DNA of 64,000 nucleotides from Symbiodinium natans (GCA_905221605.1 CAJNDS010000313.1:416478-480477), one strand, 5' to 3'; numbered from the stretch's first letter, positions 53,542 to 62,198 are shown. The notes: a model not told the origin generated them from the sequence alone. Numbers and translations: made by a program.

Positions 53542-53885
53542 TGGGGTTTGGGGTTTAGGGTTTAGGGTTTAGGGTTTGGGGTTTAGGGTTTAGGGTTTGG
53601 GGTTTGGGGTTTAGGGTTTAGGGTTTAGGGTTTAGGGTTTGGGGTTTAGGGTTTGGGGTTTAGGGTTTAGGATTTAGGGTTTAGGGTTTGGGGTTTAGGG
53701 TTTGGGGTTTAGGGTTTAGGGTTTGGGGTTCGGGGTTTGGGGTTTAGGGTTTAGGGTTTGGGGTTTGGTTTAGGGTTTGGGGTTCGCGGTTTAGGGTTTG
53801 GGGTTTAGGGTTTGGGGTTTAGGGTTTGGGGTTTAGGGTTTAGGGTTTAGGGTTTGGGGTTCGGGGTTTACGCTTTAGGGTTCGT
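53541..53885 (+). repeat. TTTGGGG/TTTAGGG array (about 345 bp)
   Basis: The two units interdigitate irregularly. Confidence 0.98.
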
Positions 53886-54068
53886 TTCAGGATTTAGTTA
53901 GGGTTGAGGGTTTCGGGTGCTTCTTCAGGGTGGGGGTTGAGCGCTTTGGGTTTCTGCTCTTTGTTTGCTCTGGCAGTACTTTGTTTCGTTGAAGGCGCCT
54001 TTTTTGTGCCCTAACCTAAACCCTAAACCCTGATTCTTGAACCCTAAGCCCTAAACCCTAAACCCTCA

Positions 54069-54097
<29 letters not shown>
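54069..54097. repeat. poly-C tract
   Basis: About 29 C. Confidence 0.95.
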
Positions 54098-54099
<2 letters not shown>

Positions 54100-54140
54100 G
54101 AAAAAATATTATAAAAACAAAACGTTTCAGACTCCTGCAG

Positions 54141-54266
54141 ACAGAAGTGGGCGACAGGTTCGGCTTCAGATCAAGCTGGAACTTCAATGGCCTCAACGAT
54201 CACCAGTCCATGGGCATGTCGGGGTGGAGCATGCCTACGTTAGGACCGTTATGGTTTAGAGTTTAG
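54141..54266 (+). CDS. candidate exon, unrecognised (about 41 codons)
   Basis: After 'gactcctgcag', phase 0: TEVGDRFGFRSSWNFNGLND then HQSMGMSGWSMPTLGPLWF. Distinctive, low in repeats, among the best coding-like islands. Unrecognised. Confidence 0.5.
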   Translation, partial: TEVGDRFGFRSSWNFNGLNDHQSMGMSGWSMPTLGPLWFRV

Positions 54267-54378
54267 AGTTCAGGGTTTGGGGTTCAGGGTTTTGGGTTTA
54301 GGGTCTACACTGACATGTGTGCTATTGCGTGTTCTAAAGGCCCTGAACGTTGCACGAGTGGCAGCGCCCAGCTAGATC

Positions 54379-54594
54379 TTGAATGTGCAGCTTGTGGGAA
54401 ATAGAGGGGACATAGCCTCGTTGGCAGTCCTTAAACTCCCCCACGAGGGGGGGGGGGGGTGGGTAACCATACAAGGTTTAGATACACCCACGCCGAAAGT
54501 GCCACATCTGCTACACGAAACAAGGTCCAGCTCTGCAAGATTTGTCCGCTTAAGGTTTGGAAGCAGTATTAAGACTCGAGTTTGGACTCCCTAA
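54379..54594 (+). CDS. candidate exon, unrecognised (71 codons)
   Basis: NVQLVGNRGDIASLAVLKLP, HEGGGGWVTIQGLDTPTPKV, PHLLHETRSSSARFVRLRFG, TAA. Interrupted only by a G-tract coding GGGG. Confidence 0.45.
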   Translation: MNVQLVGNRGDIASLAVLKLPHEGGGGWVTIQGLDTPTPKVPHLLHETRSSSARFVRLRFGSSIKTRVWTP

Positions 54595-54654
54595 CCCTAT
54601 AAACCCCAAACCCGACATCCTTAAATCGGAAATCCTTAAACTCTTAAACTTAAA

Positions 54655-54780
54655 ATGCCTAGCCTTCCACTGCAAGGGCCAGTTTGCCTAAACCCCCCCA
54701 GCCCTAAACTAAAAAGACGGTCGTGGCCCACCCTTGCCAATCACAGGTGCACTTATTTGGGAGAGGGATGGGGGGGTTAT
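54655..54780 (+). CDS. candidate exon with ATG
   Basis: MPSLPLQGPVCLNPPSPKLK then RRSWPTLANHRCTYLGEG, running into TTTAGGG-like sequence. Confidence 0.38.
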
Positions 54781-54904
54781 AGCGTTTGGAGTTTAGGGTT
54801 TAGGGTTTGGGTTGGTGTGTCGGGTTCAGGGATGAGGGCATCGAGTTGCGATGGCACGTAGCTGATGTTGTTCTTATTTGGCCTTATTGGAGGTTGATAG
54901 AGGG

Positions 54905-55035
54905 TTTACCCTCCCAAGAACCGTCCCCAACCCTAAACCCTAAACCCTAAACTACCCTAAACCCTAAACCCCAAACCCCAAACCCCAAACCCCAAACCCT
55001 AAACCCTAAACCCTAAACCCTAAACCCTAAACCCC
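54905..55035 (-). repeat. CCCTAAA/CCCCAAA array
   Basis: About 18 units. Confidence 0.97.
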
Positions 55036-55045
55036 CTCGTGTGGC

Positions 55046-55123
55046 CTCCTGGGGTTCGGTCTGAACCCTGACTATCGGGCAGGTGGCTGGTTGCGCCTTC
55101 TGCCGAGCCCCCAGGATACTTAG
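55046..55123 (+). CDS. candidate exon
   Basis: LLGFGLNPDYRAGGWLRLLP then SPQDT, TAG; 'tcgggcag|gtggct' is inside. Confidence 0.38.
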   Translation, partial: LLGFGLNPDYRAGGWLRLLPSPQDT

Positions 55124-55136
55124 GGCTAAGGGCTTG

Positions 55137-55358
55137 TGGGTTTAGGGTTTAGGGTTTGGGGTTTAGGGTTTAGGGTTTAGGGTTTAGGGTTCAGGGTTTA
55201 GGGTTCAGGGTTTAGGGTTTAGGGCTTGGGGCTTAGGGTTTAGGGTTTAGGGTTTAGGGCTTGGGGCTTAATTAGGGTTTAGGGTTTAGGGTTTAGGGTT
55301 TAGGGTTTGGGGTTTAGGGTTGAGGGTTTAGGGTTTGGGGTTTAGGGTTTAGGGTTTA
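55137..55358 (+). repeat. TTTAGGG array with GGGCTTGGGGCTTA duplicate
   Basis: GGGCTTGGGGCTTA occurs twice about 45 bp apart within the array. Confidence 0.97.
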
Positions 55359-55462
55359 GCACGCGCAGGAACTCTCGCATTGCAGCTGGCTTCGTGGTGT
55401 GTGGGGACCGGCCCACTCACAGGGAAACCGGAAGCCCGAGCGCCCCAAAAGAACAGCCCTAA
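55358..55462 (+). CDS. candidate exon, unrecognised (34 codons)
   Basis: STRRNSRIAAGFVVCGDRPT then HRETGSPSAPKEQP. Unusually, the G-array is on the left and the C-array on the right. Confidence 0.38.
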   Translation, partial: STRRNSRIAAGFVVCGDRPTHRETGSPSAPKEQP

Positions 55463-55545
55463 ACCCTAAACCCTAAACCCTAAACCCTAAACCCTAAACC
55501 CTAAACCCTAAACCCTAAACCCTAAACCCTAAACCCTAAACCCTA
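55457..55545 (-). repeat. CCCTAAA array
   Basis: About 12 units. Confidence 0.98.
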
Positions 55546-55579
55546 GGCAATTGCAAGGGCTACAGGACCCGTGGCAGGG

Positions 55580-55700
55580 ACCTTAGGGGGAATGTAGGGA
55601 ACTTCTTGGGTATATACGACTAAACTTAGGGGTAATGCAGGGGTCAGGACTATATAGGGTATAAGGGACCTTAGGGGGAATGTATGAGGGGCTATGCTGA
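55580..55700. repeat. internal duplication GGGACCTTAGGGGGAATGTA
   Basis: The 20-mer occurs at about 55577 and 55669. Confidence 0.85.
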
Positions 55701-55743
55701 GGTATGATAGAGGGACTAAAGGGTGGGGTCCGAGCTGGTCCAG

Positions 55744-55796
55744 CTGCAAGATTTCAGTGTGGCAGACGACTCTGGCCACAGGCCACTTGAGCGGTT
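55744..55796 (+). CDS. candidate exon
   Basis: After 'gctggtccag', phase 0: LQDFSVADDSGHRPLER. Confidence 0.4.
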
Positions 55797-55915
55797 TAGG
55801 GTTTAGGGTTTAGTGTTTAGGGGTTAGGGTTTTAGGGTTTAGGGATTGACTAGCATGTTGTGGCACAGCATGGCTGTTTGGCCCTGAACCCAGCCGCATG
55901 TGCTTGCCCACACAG

Positions 55916-55979
55916 CGTCCAGTCCAATTCTTTGCAAAGACGGCGGCTTGATGTTTTCGTTGGGACCATAGAATTCTTG
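55916..55979 (+). CDS. candidate exon with AG and GT borders
   Basis: 'tgcccacacag' then VQSNSLQRRRLDVFVGTIEF and 'TTG|gtaccc', 64 nt. Confidence 0.47.
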
Positions 55980-55982
55980 GTA

Positions 55983-56055
55983 CCCTAAACCCTAAACCCT
56001 AAACCCTAAACCCTAAACCCTAAACCCTAAACCCTAAACCCTAAACCCTAAACCC
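55983..56055 (-). repeat. CCCTAAA array
   Basis: About ten units. Confidence 0.98.
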
Positions 56056-56156
56056 CCCCACACATGGCGCCATGAGTCCCAAGCCCCTACTCGAAACCCA
56101 AACTCAGAGACCCAAGGAGTTTTGTGGGTTCCCAAGGCCCTCCTTGAATCCTCCTA

Positions 56157-56250
56157 AGCCCTAAACCCTAAACCCTAAACCCTAAACCCTAAACCCTAAA
56201 CCCTAAACCCTAAGCCCTAAGCCCTAAACCCTAAACCCTAAACCCTAAAT
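56157..56250 (-). repeat. CCCTAAA array
   Basis: About 13 units. Confidence 0.98.
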
Positions 56251-56256
56251 TTGTAG

Positions 56257-56490
56257 GTTCGAGTTGCCTGCATGGTCGTGAGGGTTCAGGGTTTCCGATT
56301 TGCGCAACAACTTCTCTTAAGAGCCCTAAACCCTAAACCCTATACCCTAAACCCTAAACCCTAAACCTTAAGAGCCCTAAACCCTGTGGGTACGCGTGGC
56401 CTAGCTGTACATGACCTTTTCGGAGGCGTAGTCGAGTCTAAGCGGTCGGCAATTCTAGGCTTCAGGGCTCCTTGTTTATCTTCAGCCCTA
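56257..56490 (+). CDS. candidate gene segment split by an array between direct repeats
   Basis: After 'aatttgtag': VRVACMVVRVQGFRFAQQLL L. CTTAAGAG (extended CTTAAGAGCCCTAAACCCT) occurs at 56316 and 56367. From the second copy the same frame continues RALNPVGTRGLAVHDLFGGV and VESKRSAILGFRAP. The intervening 51 bp is telomere-like and contains an in-frame TAA, so it must be removed for this reading. Confidence 0.45.
56324..56366 (-). repeat. CCCTAAA insert between CTTAAGAG repeats
   Basis: Six units, one CCCTATA. Confidence 0.93.
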
Positions 56491-56568
56491 AGCCCCAAAA
56501 CCCTAAACCCTAAACCCTAAACCCCTAAACCCTAAACCCCTAAACCCTAAACCCTAAACCCCTAAATT
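56485..56568 (-). repeat. CCCTAAA/CCCCTAAA array
   Basis: Heptamers and octamers alternate. Confidence 0.97.
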
Positions 56569-56569
56569 T

Positions 56570-56646
56570 AAGAGCCTCCGGCTCAAGCCGCCGACCCCGC
56601 CGGAGCATTGTTCAGGGCCCAAGCGGTGCAGCGTGCCCCGGCGCCA
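56570..56646 (+). CDS. candidate exon, partly duplicated 3.2 kb downstream
   Basis: EPPAQAADPAGALFRAQAVQ then RAPAP. A 46-bp core recurs at 59760-59806 with one silent GCC/GCT change. Confidence 0.42.
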
Positions 56647-56863
56647 AACCCTAAACCCAAACCCGACCCTAAACCCTACATCCGAAAACCCTAAACCCTA
56701 CAGCCTAAACCCTAAAGCCTCAGCCCTAAAGCCGAACCCTAAACCCCAAAGTAAAGCCTAAACCGAAACCGGAACCCTAAACCCCGAAAGCCTAAACCGA
56801 GGACAGCCCAACGACCACAGGCTTAGGGTTAAGGGTGGGAGGGCCTAGGGTTTAGGGTTCAGG

Positions 56864-57060
56864 GTGCAGGTTAAGTTTTTAGTGGGGAGGGGAAGGGGGC
56901 GGGGGGGGGTGGGTTTTTTCCCCAAAAAGCCCCTATGCCCTGTGCGAAACCGCCTATGGTCCATGAGTACACGCGGTGTGGGTGGCCTGGCCCTCCACGG
57001 AAAAGCTGCCGGGGTACCCCCCTCTGCCCCCCCCCCGCGCGTTTTAGGGGGGTAAGGAGG
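56864..57060. other. unique island with G and C tracts
   Basis: Two overlapping plus frames of about 60 codons; no motif. C-tract 57026-57037. 'ccctatgccctgtgcgaaaccgcct' resembles the 60128-60165 segment (CCCCTGTGCTGAACCGCCT). Confidence 0.4.
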
Positions 57061-57120
57061 GAAAAAGGGAGGTTTTCACCTCCAGAAACCTATCCAACCC
57101 TAAACCCTAAACCCTAAACC

Positions 57121-57209
57121 CTCCTTGCTTACCTGAAGTCCTCCGACGGCGACTCGCAGGCCTGGTGTGGAAGATGGAGTCGATTCATGTCCAGGCGCTC
57201 CCTTCCAGG
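57121..57209 (+). CDS. candidate exon, unrecognised (29 codons)
   Basis: LLAYLKSSDGDSQAWCGRWS then RFMSRRSLPG between a C-array and a G-array. Confidence 0.42.
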
Positions 57210-57410
57210 GGGTTTAGGGTTTAGGGTTTAGGGTTTAGGGTTTAGGGTTTAGAGTTTAGGGTTTAGGGCGGCGGCCTTAGGGCTTAGGGCTTAGGGCTTA
57301 GGGTTTAGGGTTTAGGGTTTAGGGTTTAGGGTTTAGGGTTTAGGGTTTAGGGTTTAGGGTTTAGGGTTTAGGGTTTAGGGTTTAGGGTTTAGGGAGGGAT
57401 TGGGGCTTAG
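57210..57410 (+). repeat. TTTAGGG array
   Basis: About 26 units, with four CTTAGGG near 57275-57300. Confidence 0.98.
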
Positions 57411-57414
57411 GGTT

Positions 57415-57745
57415 TAGGGGTTCTGACTTAGAGAACGAGATATCTGGCCGAATTTCCCCAAATGAAACTATGTCGGGTCAATTTTGTAGCCCAATACCCC
57501 TGTGACCTAGGAAAGAGACCATGAAGTGGAGTTCGCGGTGAATGATAACCTTCGGAACGCACTTTGAACCATCAGATGCTTTCATGATTAGTGTTTAGGG
57601 GTTCAGGTTTAGGACTAGGGAAAATCCCAGTGGCTTCCTAGGGACCCCAAAATTTCCTTAAACCTTAAGCTGCGCAAGGGGTTCCGGTTCAGAGTTCAGG
57701 GTTCTCGGGGTTTGGGGTCTAGGGTTGGGTTGTGGGCTTTCTGCG
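57415..57745. other. unique spacer, nothing convincing
   Basis: Loose TTTAGGG fragments at 57590-57620 and 57690-57730; no strong frame. Confidence 0.5.
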
Positions 57746-57753
57746 TTGCCCCT

Positions 57754-57858
57754 GAGCCACGCCGATGTGATCAAGTACAACTGTGTGACTTGCCGGCGGG
57801 AAAGGAGGTATCCGAGCTCTTGATGCCTTCAGCCGAGACTGAAGCAAGCACAACTTGA
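57754..57858 (+). CDS. candidate exon, unrecognised (34 codons)
   Basis: EPRRCDQVQLCDLPAGKEVS then ELLMPSAETEASTT. A rival frame (HADVIKYNCVTCRRERRY) resembles the DVI.YN..I.A.... core of PPR repeats, so the frame is open. Confidence 0.38.
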   Translation, partial: EPRRCDQVQLCDLPAGKEVSELLMPSAETEASTT

Positions 57859-57944
57859 GCCCTAAACCCTGAACTTTAAACCATATAAGCCCCAAACCCT
57901 AAAGCCTGAGCCCTAGGCTCGGAACACAAAGATTAACCCTTAAA

Positions 57945-58043
57945 CCAAAACCCTAAGCCCGAAACCCTTAACCCCTTAACCCCTTAGCCCCTAAACCCCT
58001 AAAACCCCTAAACCCCGAAACCCGAAACTCAAAGCCCCTTTTG
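57945..58043 (-). repeat. degenerate CCCTTAAC/CCCCTAAA array
   Basis: Mixed variants. Confidence 0.92.
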
Positions 58044-58225
58044 AACCCTCAAGAGCCCTGAACCCCACACCCTAAACCCTAAACCCTTAACCCTAAACCC
58101 TAAACCCTAGACCCTAAACCCTCAAGAGCCCCCCCAAAAGAGGGCGCGCCAGATGCCCGGCAGTGGACGCTCAGTCTGCACGCGCCCGTCAGGACCCCGG
58201 AGTCTGCCGAACTTCGGAGGTTAGG
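58020..58225 (+). CDS. candidate gene segment split by an array between 15-bp repeats
   Basis: AACCCTCAAGAGCCC at 58044-58058 and 58117-58131. Joining gives one frame: KLKAPFEPSRAPPKEGAPDA then RQWTLSLHAPVRTPESAELR R. The right part (58132-58220) alone is a good exon-like island. Confidence 0.45.
58059..58116 (-). repeat. CCCTAAA insert between 15-bp direct repeats
   Basis: About eight units. Confidence 0.93.
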
Positions 58226-58274
58226 GTCTTGCTTAAGGGGCCTCAGGGGGGGGGGGGGGACTTAGGGATTTTAA

Positions 58275-58325
58275 GGGTTTAGGGTTTAGGGCTTAGGGTT
58301 TAGGGTTTAGGGTTTAGGGTTTGGG
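58275..58325 (+). repeat. TTTAGGG array
   Basis: Seven units. Confidence 0.95.
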
Positions 58326-58483
58326 CTTCAAAGAGGGCTTTAGGGGCTTTTGGGGGGTTAGGCTTTGGGGTTGAGGTTCTCTTTTTCGGGGTCGGGGTAT
58401 GGGGTTACAGAAGTAGGCTTTCTCCAGACCTGAATAGGGTCTCGGGCTCAAGGTTTACGGGGGCTTACGGTTGATCGTGATTC

Positions 58484-58540
58484 AGGGTTTAGGGTTTAGG
58501 GTTTAGGGTTTAGGGTTTAGGGTTTAGGGTTTAGGGTTTA
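58484..58540 (+). repeat. TTTAGGG array
   Basis: Eight units. Confidence 0.98.
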
Positions 58541-58584
58541 GCGAACCAGGTGGGGGTTGGGGGGGGGAGGGGGGGGAGAGGGGG

Positions 58585-58892
58585 CTCACCCAGTCGCACG
58601 CACCTCACGAAAGAGGATGTTGCGCTGGGCCACGCACGAGAATTGGGACGTGCTGGAATGGGGTGGTTCGGGGGGCCGGGAGTTTTCAGTTTACGGTGGC
58701 GACCCTTCTAGTGTAGACTCAAAGCCCTTTACGCTCATGTGGTCACAAGTGTCCCCTCCTAGACAGCCTCCCCTAAGCGACCAAGGTCACGGTGGTGTCC
58801 TCTCTTCCTGTGCCCTTCACTGTGGAGGCTGTGCCGCCTCAATTTCGAAGCCCTTAAGTGCGGAGAATGACATGGAACCCACTCATATTTAG
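58585..58892 (+). CDS. candidate exon, unrecognised (about 100 codons)
   Basis: AHPVARTSRKRMLRWATHEN, WDVLEWGGSGGREFSVYGGD, PSSVDSKPFTLMWSQVSPPR, SSCALHCGGCAASISKPLSA, TAG. The longest array-free single frame in the right third. CALHCGGCAA is Cys-rich. No family recognised. Confidence 0.45.
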
Positions 58893-59190
58893 AGAGGCTT
58901 GGAGGTTCATTGCCACGGATACAAAACTGCTTCTAAGCCTGAAAAAGCCTAAGCCCCAAGGCCCCGCAAAAGCCCTCAGCAACCCTAAATTCCAAAACTA
59001 CTTCGCCCGACTCGCCCGAGAACCCCAAAGCCCTAAACCACTCAAGCACAACATACCTCAACTACCCAAAAACCTAAACCCTAAACTCCGAATTCCAGTC
59101 GACCCTCAAGAACACAGGGCCCAGATCCGAAAGAAGCCCCAAGAGCCTGCGCTGCAAAGCTTTGCCAACCCCGAAGCAAGCTCTGAGTGA
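58858..59190 (+). CDS. open frame, partly telomere-derived
   Basis: 110 codons: MTWNPLIFREAWRFIATDTK, LLLSLKKPKPQGPAKALSNP, FQNYFARLAREPQSPKPLKH and so on. Overlaps the previous frame by 35 bp. Its lysine/proline bias comes from decayed CCCTAAA units. Confidence 0.3.
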   Translation: MRRMTWNPLIFREAWRFIATDTKLLLSLKKPKPQGPAKALSNPKFQNYFARLAREPQSPKPLKHNIPQLPKNLNPKLRIPVDPQEHRAQIRKKPQEPALQSFANPEASSE

Positions 59191-59249
59191 GTTCATCTTT
59201 GGTTTTAGGGCTTAGGGTTTACAATCTATACAGGGTTTCGGGTTTAGGG

Positions 59250-59490
59250 TACGTAGTCCTGATATGTACTCCGACAGGCATTCGCACGAGTCCTGCACTG
59301 CATGTGCTTGTCTCACGGCCATTGCGTGCATGTAGGGTTCCTTGTAAAATGTGGGCGAGCGTATACATGGGGTGTGCTCGGGTAGATACTACGATTAACA
59401 CCCAACTTCACGTCCCCGCGAGCTGCGGGCCCACACAACATTGCAGCTCCACAAAGACGAAAGCTCCCAGGCCAAAAAAAGAGGCCCACA
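59250..59490 (+). CDS. open frame, uncertain
   Basis: ICTPTGIRTSPALHVLVSRP, LRACRVPCKMWASVYMGCAR, VDTTINTQLHVPASC; a minus frame overlaps. 'acaacattgcag' near 59447 is acceptor-like. Confidence 0.28.
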
Positions 59491-59635
59491 GCAACCCTAA
59501 CCCTAAACCCGAAACCAACCCTAAACCCTAAACCCTAAACCCCTTAAACCCCTAAACCCCTAAACCGCTAAACCCCTAAACCCCTAAACCCCTAAACCCC
59601 TAAACCCCTAAACCCCTAAACCCCTAAACCCGAAA
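59475..59635 (-). repeat. CCCTAAA then CCCCTAAA array
   Basis: About 12 octamers. Confidence 0.97.
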
Positions 59636-59759
59636 CCCCATAAAGCCTCATCTAGCGAAAGCTTCCCATGTGATCTGCCAGCTTGCCCAAAGGGTCCATG
59701 TACCCATATAGTATATGCTTGGCCCTTAACGGGGTTCCTATACAGTAGCTTTAGGGCCC

Positions 59760-59820
59760 AAATTTAAGAGCCTCCGGCTCAAGCCGCCGACCCCGCTGGA
59801 GCATAGTTGAGAGGTCTAAA
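59760..59820 (+). pseudogene. truncated copy of the 56570 island
   Basis: AAATTTAAGAGCCTCCGGCT and on, 46 bp nearly identical to 56567-56612; the frame hits TAG just after the shared part. Confidence 0.5.
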
Positions 59821-59880
59821 CCCGCTCGCATGGTTCGAAGATCATCCCAGCCTGCTCAGCAGAGTTCTGTGAAACGTTTG

Positions 59881-59961
59881 GGGGGGGGTAGGGGGTAGCA
59901 CCAGGACAAGCTCAAGCCAAAAAGACAAGGCGGGGTGGCGGGGTGGGGGGGTGGGGGGGGT

Positions 59962-59994
<33 letters not shown>

Positions 59995-60098
59995 TGGGGG
60001 GGGGGGTGGGGTGGGGGGGGGGGTGGGGGGGGTTGGGGGGGGGGGTGGGGGGGGGGGGGGGGGTGGGGCGGGGGGTGGGGGGGTTGGTTGAGGGGTTG
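59881..60098. repeat. long poly-G/GGGGT tract
   Basis: About 160 bp of almost pure G with scattered T, A and C from 59938. The poly-glycine/tryptophan frame is an artefact. Confidence 0.97.
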
Positions 60099-60243
60099 GG
60101 GTCGAAAACGTGATTTTGCTGAGGGCGCCCCTACCCCCCTGTGCTGAACCGCCTGTTTATGCTGTGCGTGTGGCGCGGTCCTCCACGAAAAAATTGTGCC
60201 CCCCCCCCCCGCGTTTGTCGGTGGATATGTACTGTATGGCCCT

Positions 60244-60290
60244 CAACCTAAACCCTAAACCCTAAACCCTAAACCCTAAACCCTAGACCC
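60244..60290 (-). repeat. CCCTAAA array
   Basis: Six units. Confidence 0.96.
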
Positions 60291-60308
60291 TTAGGGGTGG
60301 GCCTCCAG

Positions 60309-60371
60309 GTCCGTGGTGCGGGAGCCGCCCCACTGAGAGAGACCCTGCAGCCGGGGAAGAAGCGCCGGTGA
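60309..60371 (+). CDS. candidate terminal exon
   Basis: After 'gggcctccag', phase 0: VRGAGAAPLRETLQPGKKRR then TGA. Confidence 0.4.
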   Translation, partial: VRGAGAAPLRETLQPGKKRR

Positions 60372-60407
60372 CTGAGTCCTCTGCCCCCCTAAGGGTCCGT
60401 GGGCCTG

Positions 60408-60515
60408 TTTAGGGTTTAGGGCTAGGGTTTAGGGTTTAGGGTTTAGGGTTTAGGGTTTAGGGTTTAGGGTTTAGGGTTTAGGGTTTAGGGTTTAGGGTTT
60501 AGGGCGAGGGTTGAG
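60408..60515 (+). repeat. TTTAGGG array
   Basis: About 14 units. Confidence 0.98.
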
Positions 60516-60824
60516 GGTTTAGGGTTTTATTAGGTTTCAAGGTTTCGGGTTTTAGGGTTGAACTTTCCGCCCCCCCCTTTTTGGCAATTTGTTCTTCGTC
60601 TGTTTCATGACATGCGGGAGTCCATGGGATGCGCTTCTGAATTCATGGTTAGGGTTTCGGGTTTAGGGTTTTGGGTTGGCCTGTAAGGTTTGAACATGTT
60701 TAGGAGTTTAGGGCTTACGGATCATTTTCCGGAAAGGGGGCTGGTCATGCTCAATGCCCAGTGCTCTTCGTGTGTCCCTTCTTTCTCAGCACGATCCCCG
60801 AAACCCTAAACCCGACAATTCTAA

Positions 60825-60946
60825 GAAGCCATCCTACAGAATCAGGGCAGTTGCATCCTGGCCGCCAAAAGGAGGGGTGTTGGGATGCTTTAGGGTTACT
60901 TCTCAGAGAGCCTGAGGTAGACTCGGTTCCAGCTGTTCCAGCTTAG
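60825..60946 (+). CDS. candidate exon
   Basis: SHPTESGQLHPGRQKEGCWD then ALGLLLREPEVDSVPAVPA; closes TAG just after. 60520-60760 to its left holds only loose TTTAGGG pieces. Confidence 0.36.
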
Positions 60947-60975
60947 GGGATTGAATTCGGTGGGTGATGTCGGAT

Positions 60976-61012
60976 GTAGCCCTAAACCCTAAACCCTAAA
61001 CCCTAAACCCTT
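60976..61012 (-). repeat. CCCTAAA array
   Basis: Five units. Confidence 0.95.
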
Positions 61013-61045
61013 TACACCCTACCCTCTAAGTTCCCCCCTAGGCCC

Positions 61046-61155
61046 GTGACTGAGGCGAGATTCACTCCTTGCCAGGGAGTGAACTGGAACTGCCACTCGC
61101 CCGCACTTCCTCCGCAAATCTGGAGCCCGGATTTGAGGGCTGCACCGGGGGAGGG
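61046..61155 (+). CDS. candidate exon, unrecognised (36 codons)
   Basis: VTEARFTPCQGVNWNCHSPA then LPPQIWSPDLRAAPG, ending in a G-tract. Confidence 0.43.
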
Positions 61156-61189
61156 GGGGGGGGGAGAGGGGGGGAGGAAAGGAGTTTAG

Positions 61190-61250
61190 GCTTTACTTGG
61201 AGTTCATGGGTACTTGCAATGTAGGAATAGAAGGACCCTATCTAAGAATT
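61190..61250. mobile_element. family C left arm
   Basis: TTTACTTGGAGTTCATGGGT; no right arm before the array. Confidence 0.5.
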
Positions 61251-61266
61251 ATAGCCGTATTTTACA

Positions 61267-61660
61267 CCCCTAAAACCCTAAAACCCTAAAACCCTAAAAC
61301 CCTAAAACCCTAAAACCCTAAAACCCTAAAACCCTAAAACCCTAAAACCCTAAAACCCTAAAACCCTAAAACCCTGAAACCCTAAAAAACCCTAAACCCT
61401 AAACCCTAAAACCCTAAAACCCTAAAACCCTAAACCCAAACCCTAAAACCCCAAAACCCTAACCCTAAACCCTAAACCTAACCCTAAAACCCTAAAACCC
61501 TAAACCCGAAAACCCTAAAAAAAACCCTAAAACCCTAAAACCCTAACCCTAAAACCCTAAAACCCTAAACCCTAAAACCCTAACCCTAAAACCCTAAAAC
61601 CCTAAAACCCTAAACCCTAAAACCCTAAACCCTAAAACCCTAAAACCTAAACCCCCTACA
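61267..61660 (-). repeat. CCCTAAAA octamer array (about 390 bp)
   Basis: Left 120 bp nearly perfect octamers; right part mixes 6-, 7- and 8-mers. Confidence 0.98.
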
Positions 61661-61767
61661 CCCTAAACGCTGGCTGGGTGTGTTTTTTGGGCCTTGGGCC
61701 AGCATGCGGCTGGAAGGCTGTTGTGTGTTTGGGTTCTGGGGAAGTTCAAGGAAGTTTGCAGGCTGTT

Positions 61768-61812
61768 CCCTAACCCTAAACCCTAAACCCTAAACCCTAA
61801 ACCCTAAACCCC
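61768..61812 (-). repeat. CCCTAAA array
   Basis: Six units. Confidence 0.96.
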
Positions 61813-61876
61813 GGGCTGAAGTTCAACTTGCATAAATGGTTAGGTTGGCGGGAGGTCCTTCTCTCTCACCCCGCAG

Positions 61877-61939
61877 TCCTTCCCCTGGTATTTGAGTACC
61901 CGGCTGTTGCATGCGCTCGCAAAAAGCACCAGGAAGTGA
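61877..61939 (+). CDS. candidate exon after a textbook-like 3' splice site
   Basis: 'ccttctctctcaccccgcag' precedes SFPWYLSTRLLHALAKSTRK, TGA. The pyrimidine tract is the best acceptor-like signal in the window. Confidence 0.45.
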   Translation, partial: SFPWYLSTRLLHALAKSTRK

Positions 61940-62058
61940 ACTATGGGGGTCTTTAGCGGTAGGGGGGGGGGGGGCGATTTTGGCATAAACTAACTGTGCT
62001 GTTCTATGGGCCCACAGGTGACGTAACCGAAGCTACACCCGAAGCCAGCCCATAAGCC

Positions 62059-62184
62059 CATATGAAGTAGGGCTTATATTTCTTGTATCCCCAATAGGAC
62101 ACCCCAATACAAACACTCGCCAAGTTTAAAAAGGAACCTTATATACACTCACCAAGAACAGTAATACATACCCTGTTTCATATA
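62059..62184. mobile_element. MITE-like palindrome, family D (inverted orientation)
   Basis: CATATGAAGTAGGGCTTATA and CATACCCTGTTTCATATA; interior matches the inverse of the 37311 copy. Confidence 0.82.
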
Positions 62185-62198
62185 GGTTCATTTCTAAG

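Noticed and set aside
59935-60147. Glycine/tryptophan-rich 70-codon frame
   Set aside because: Pure product of the poly-G tract.
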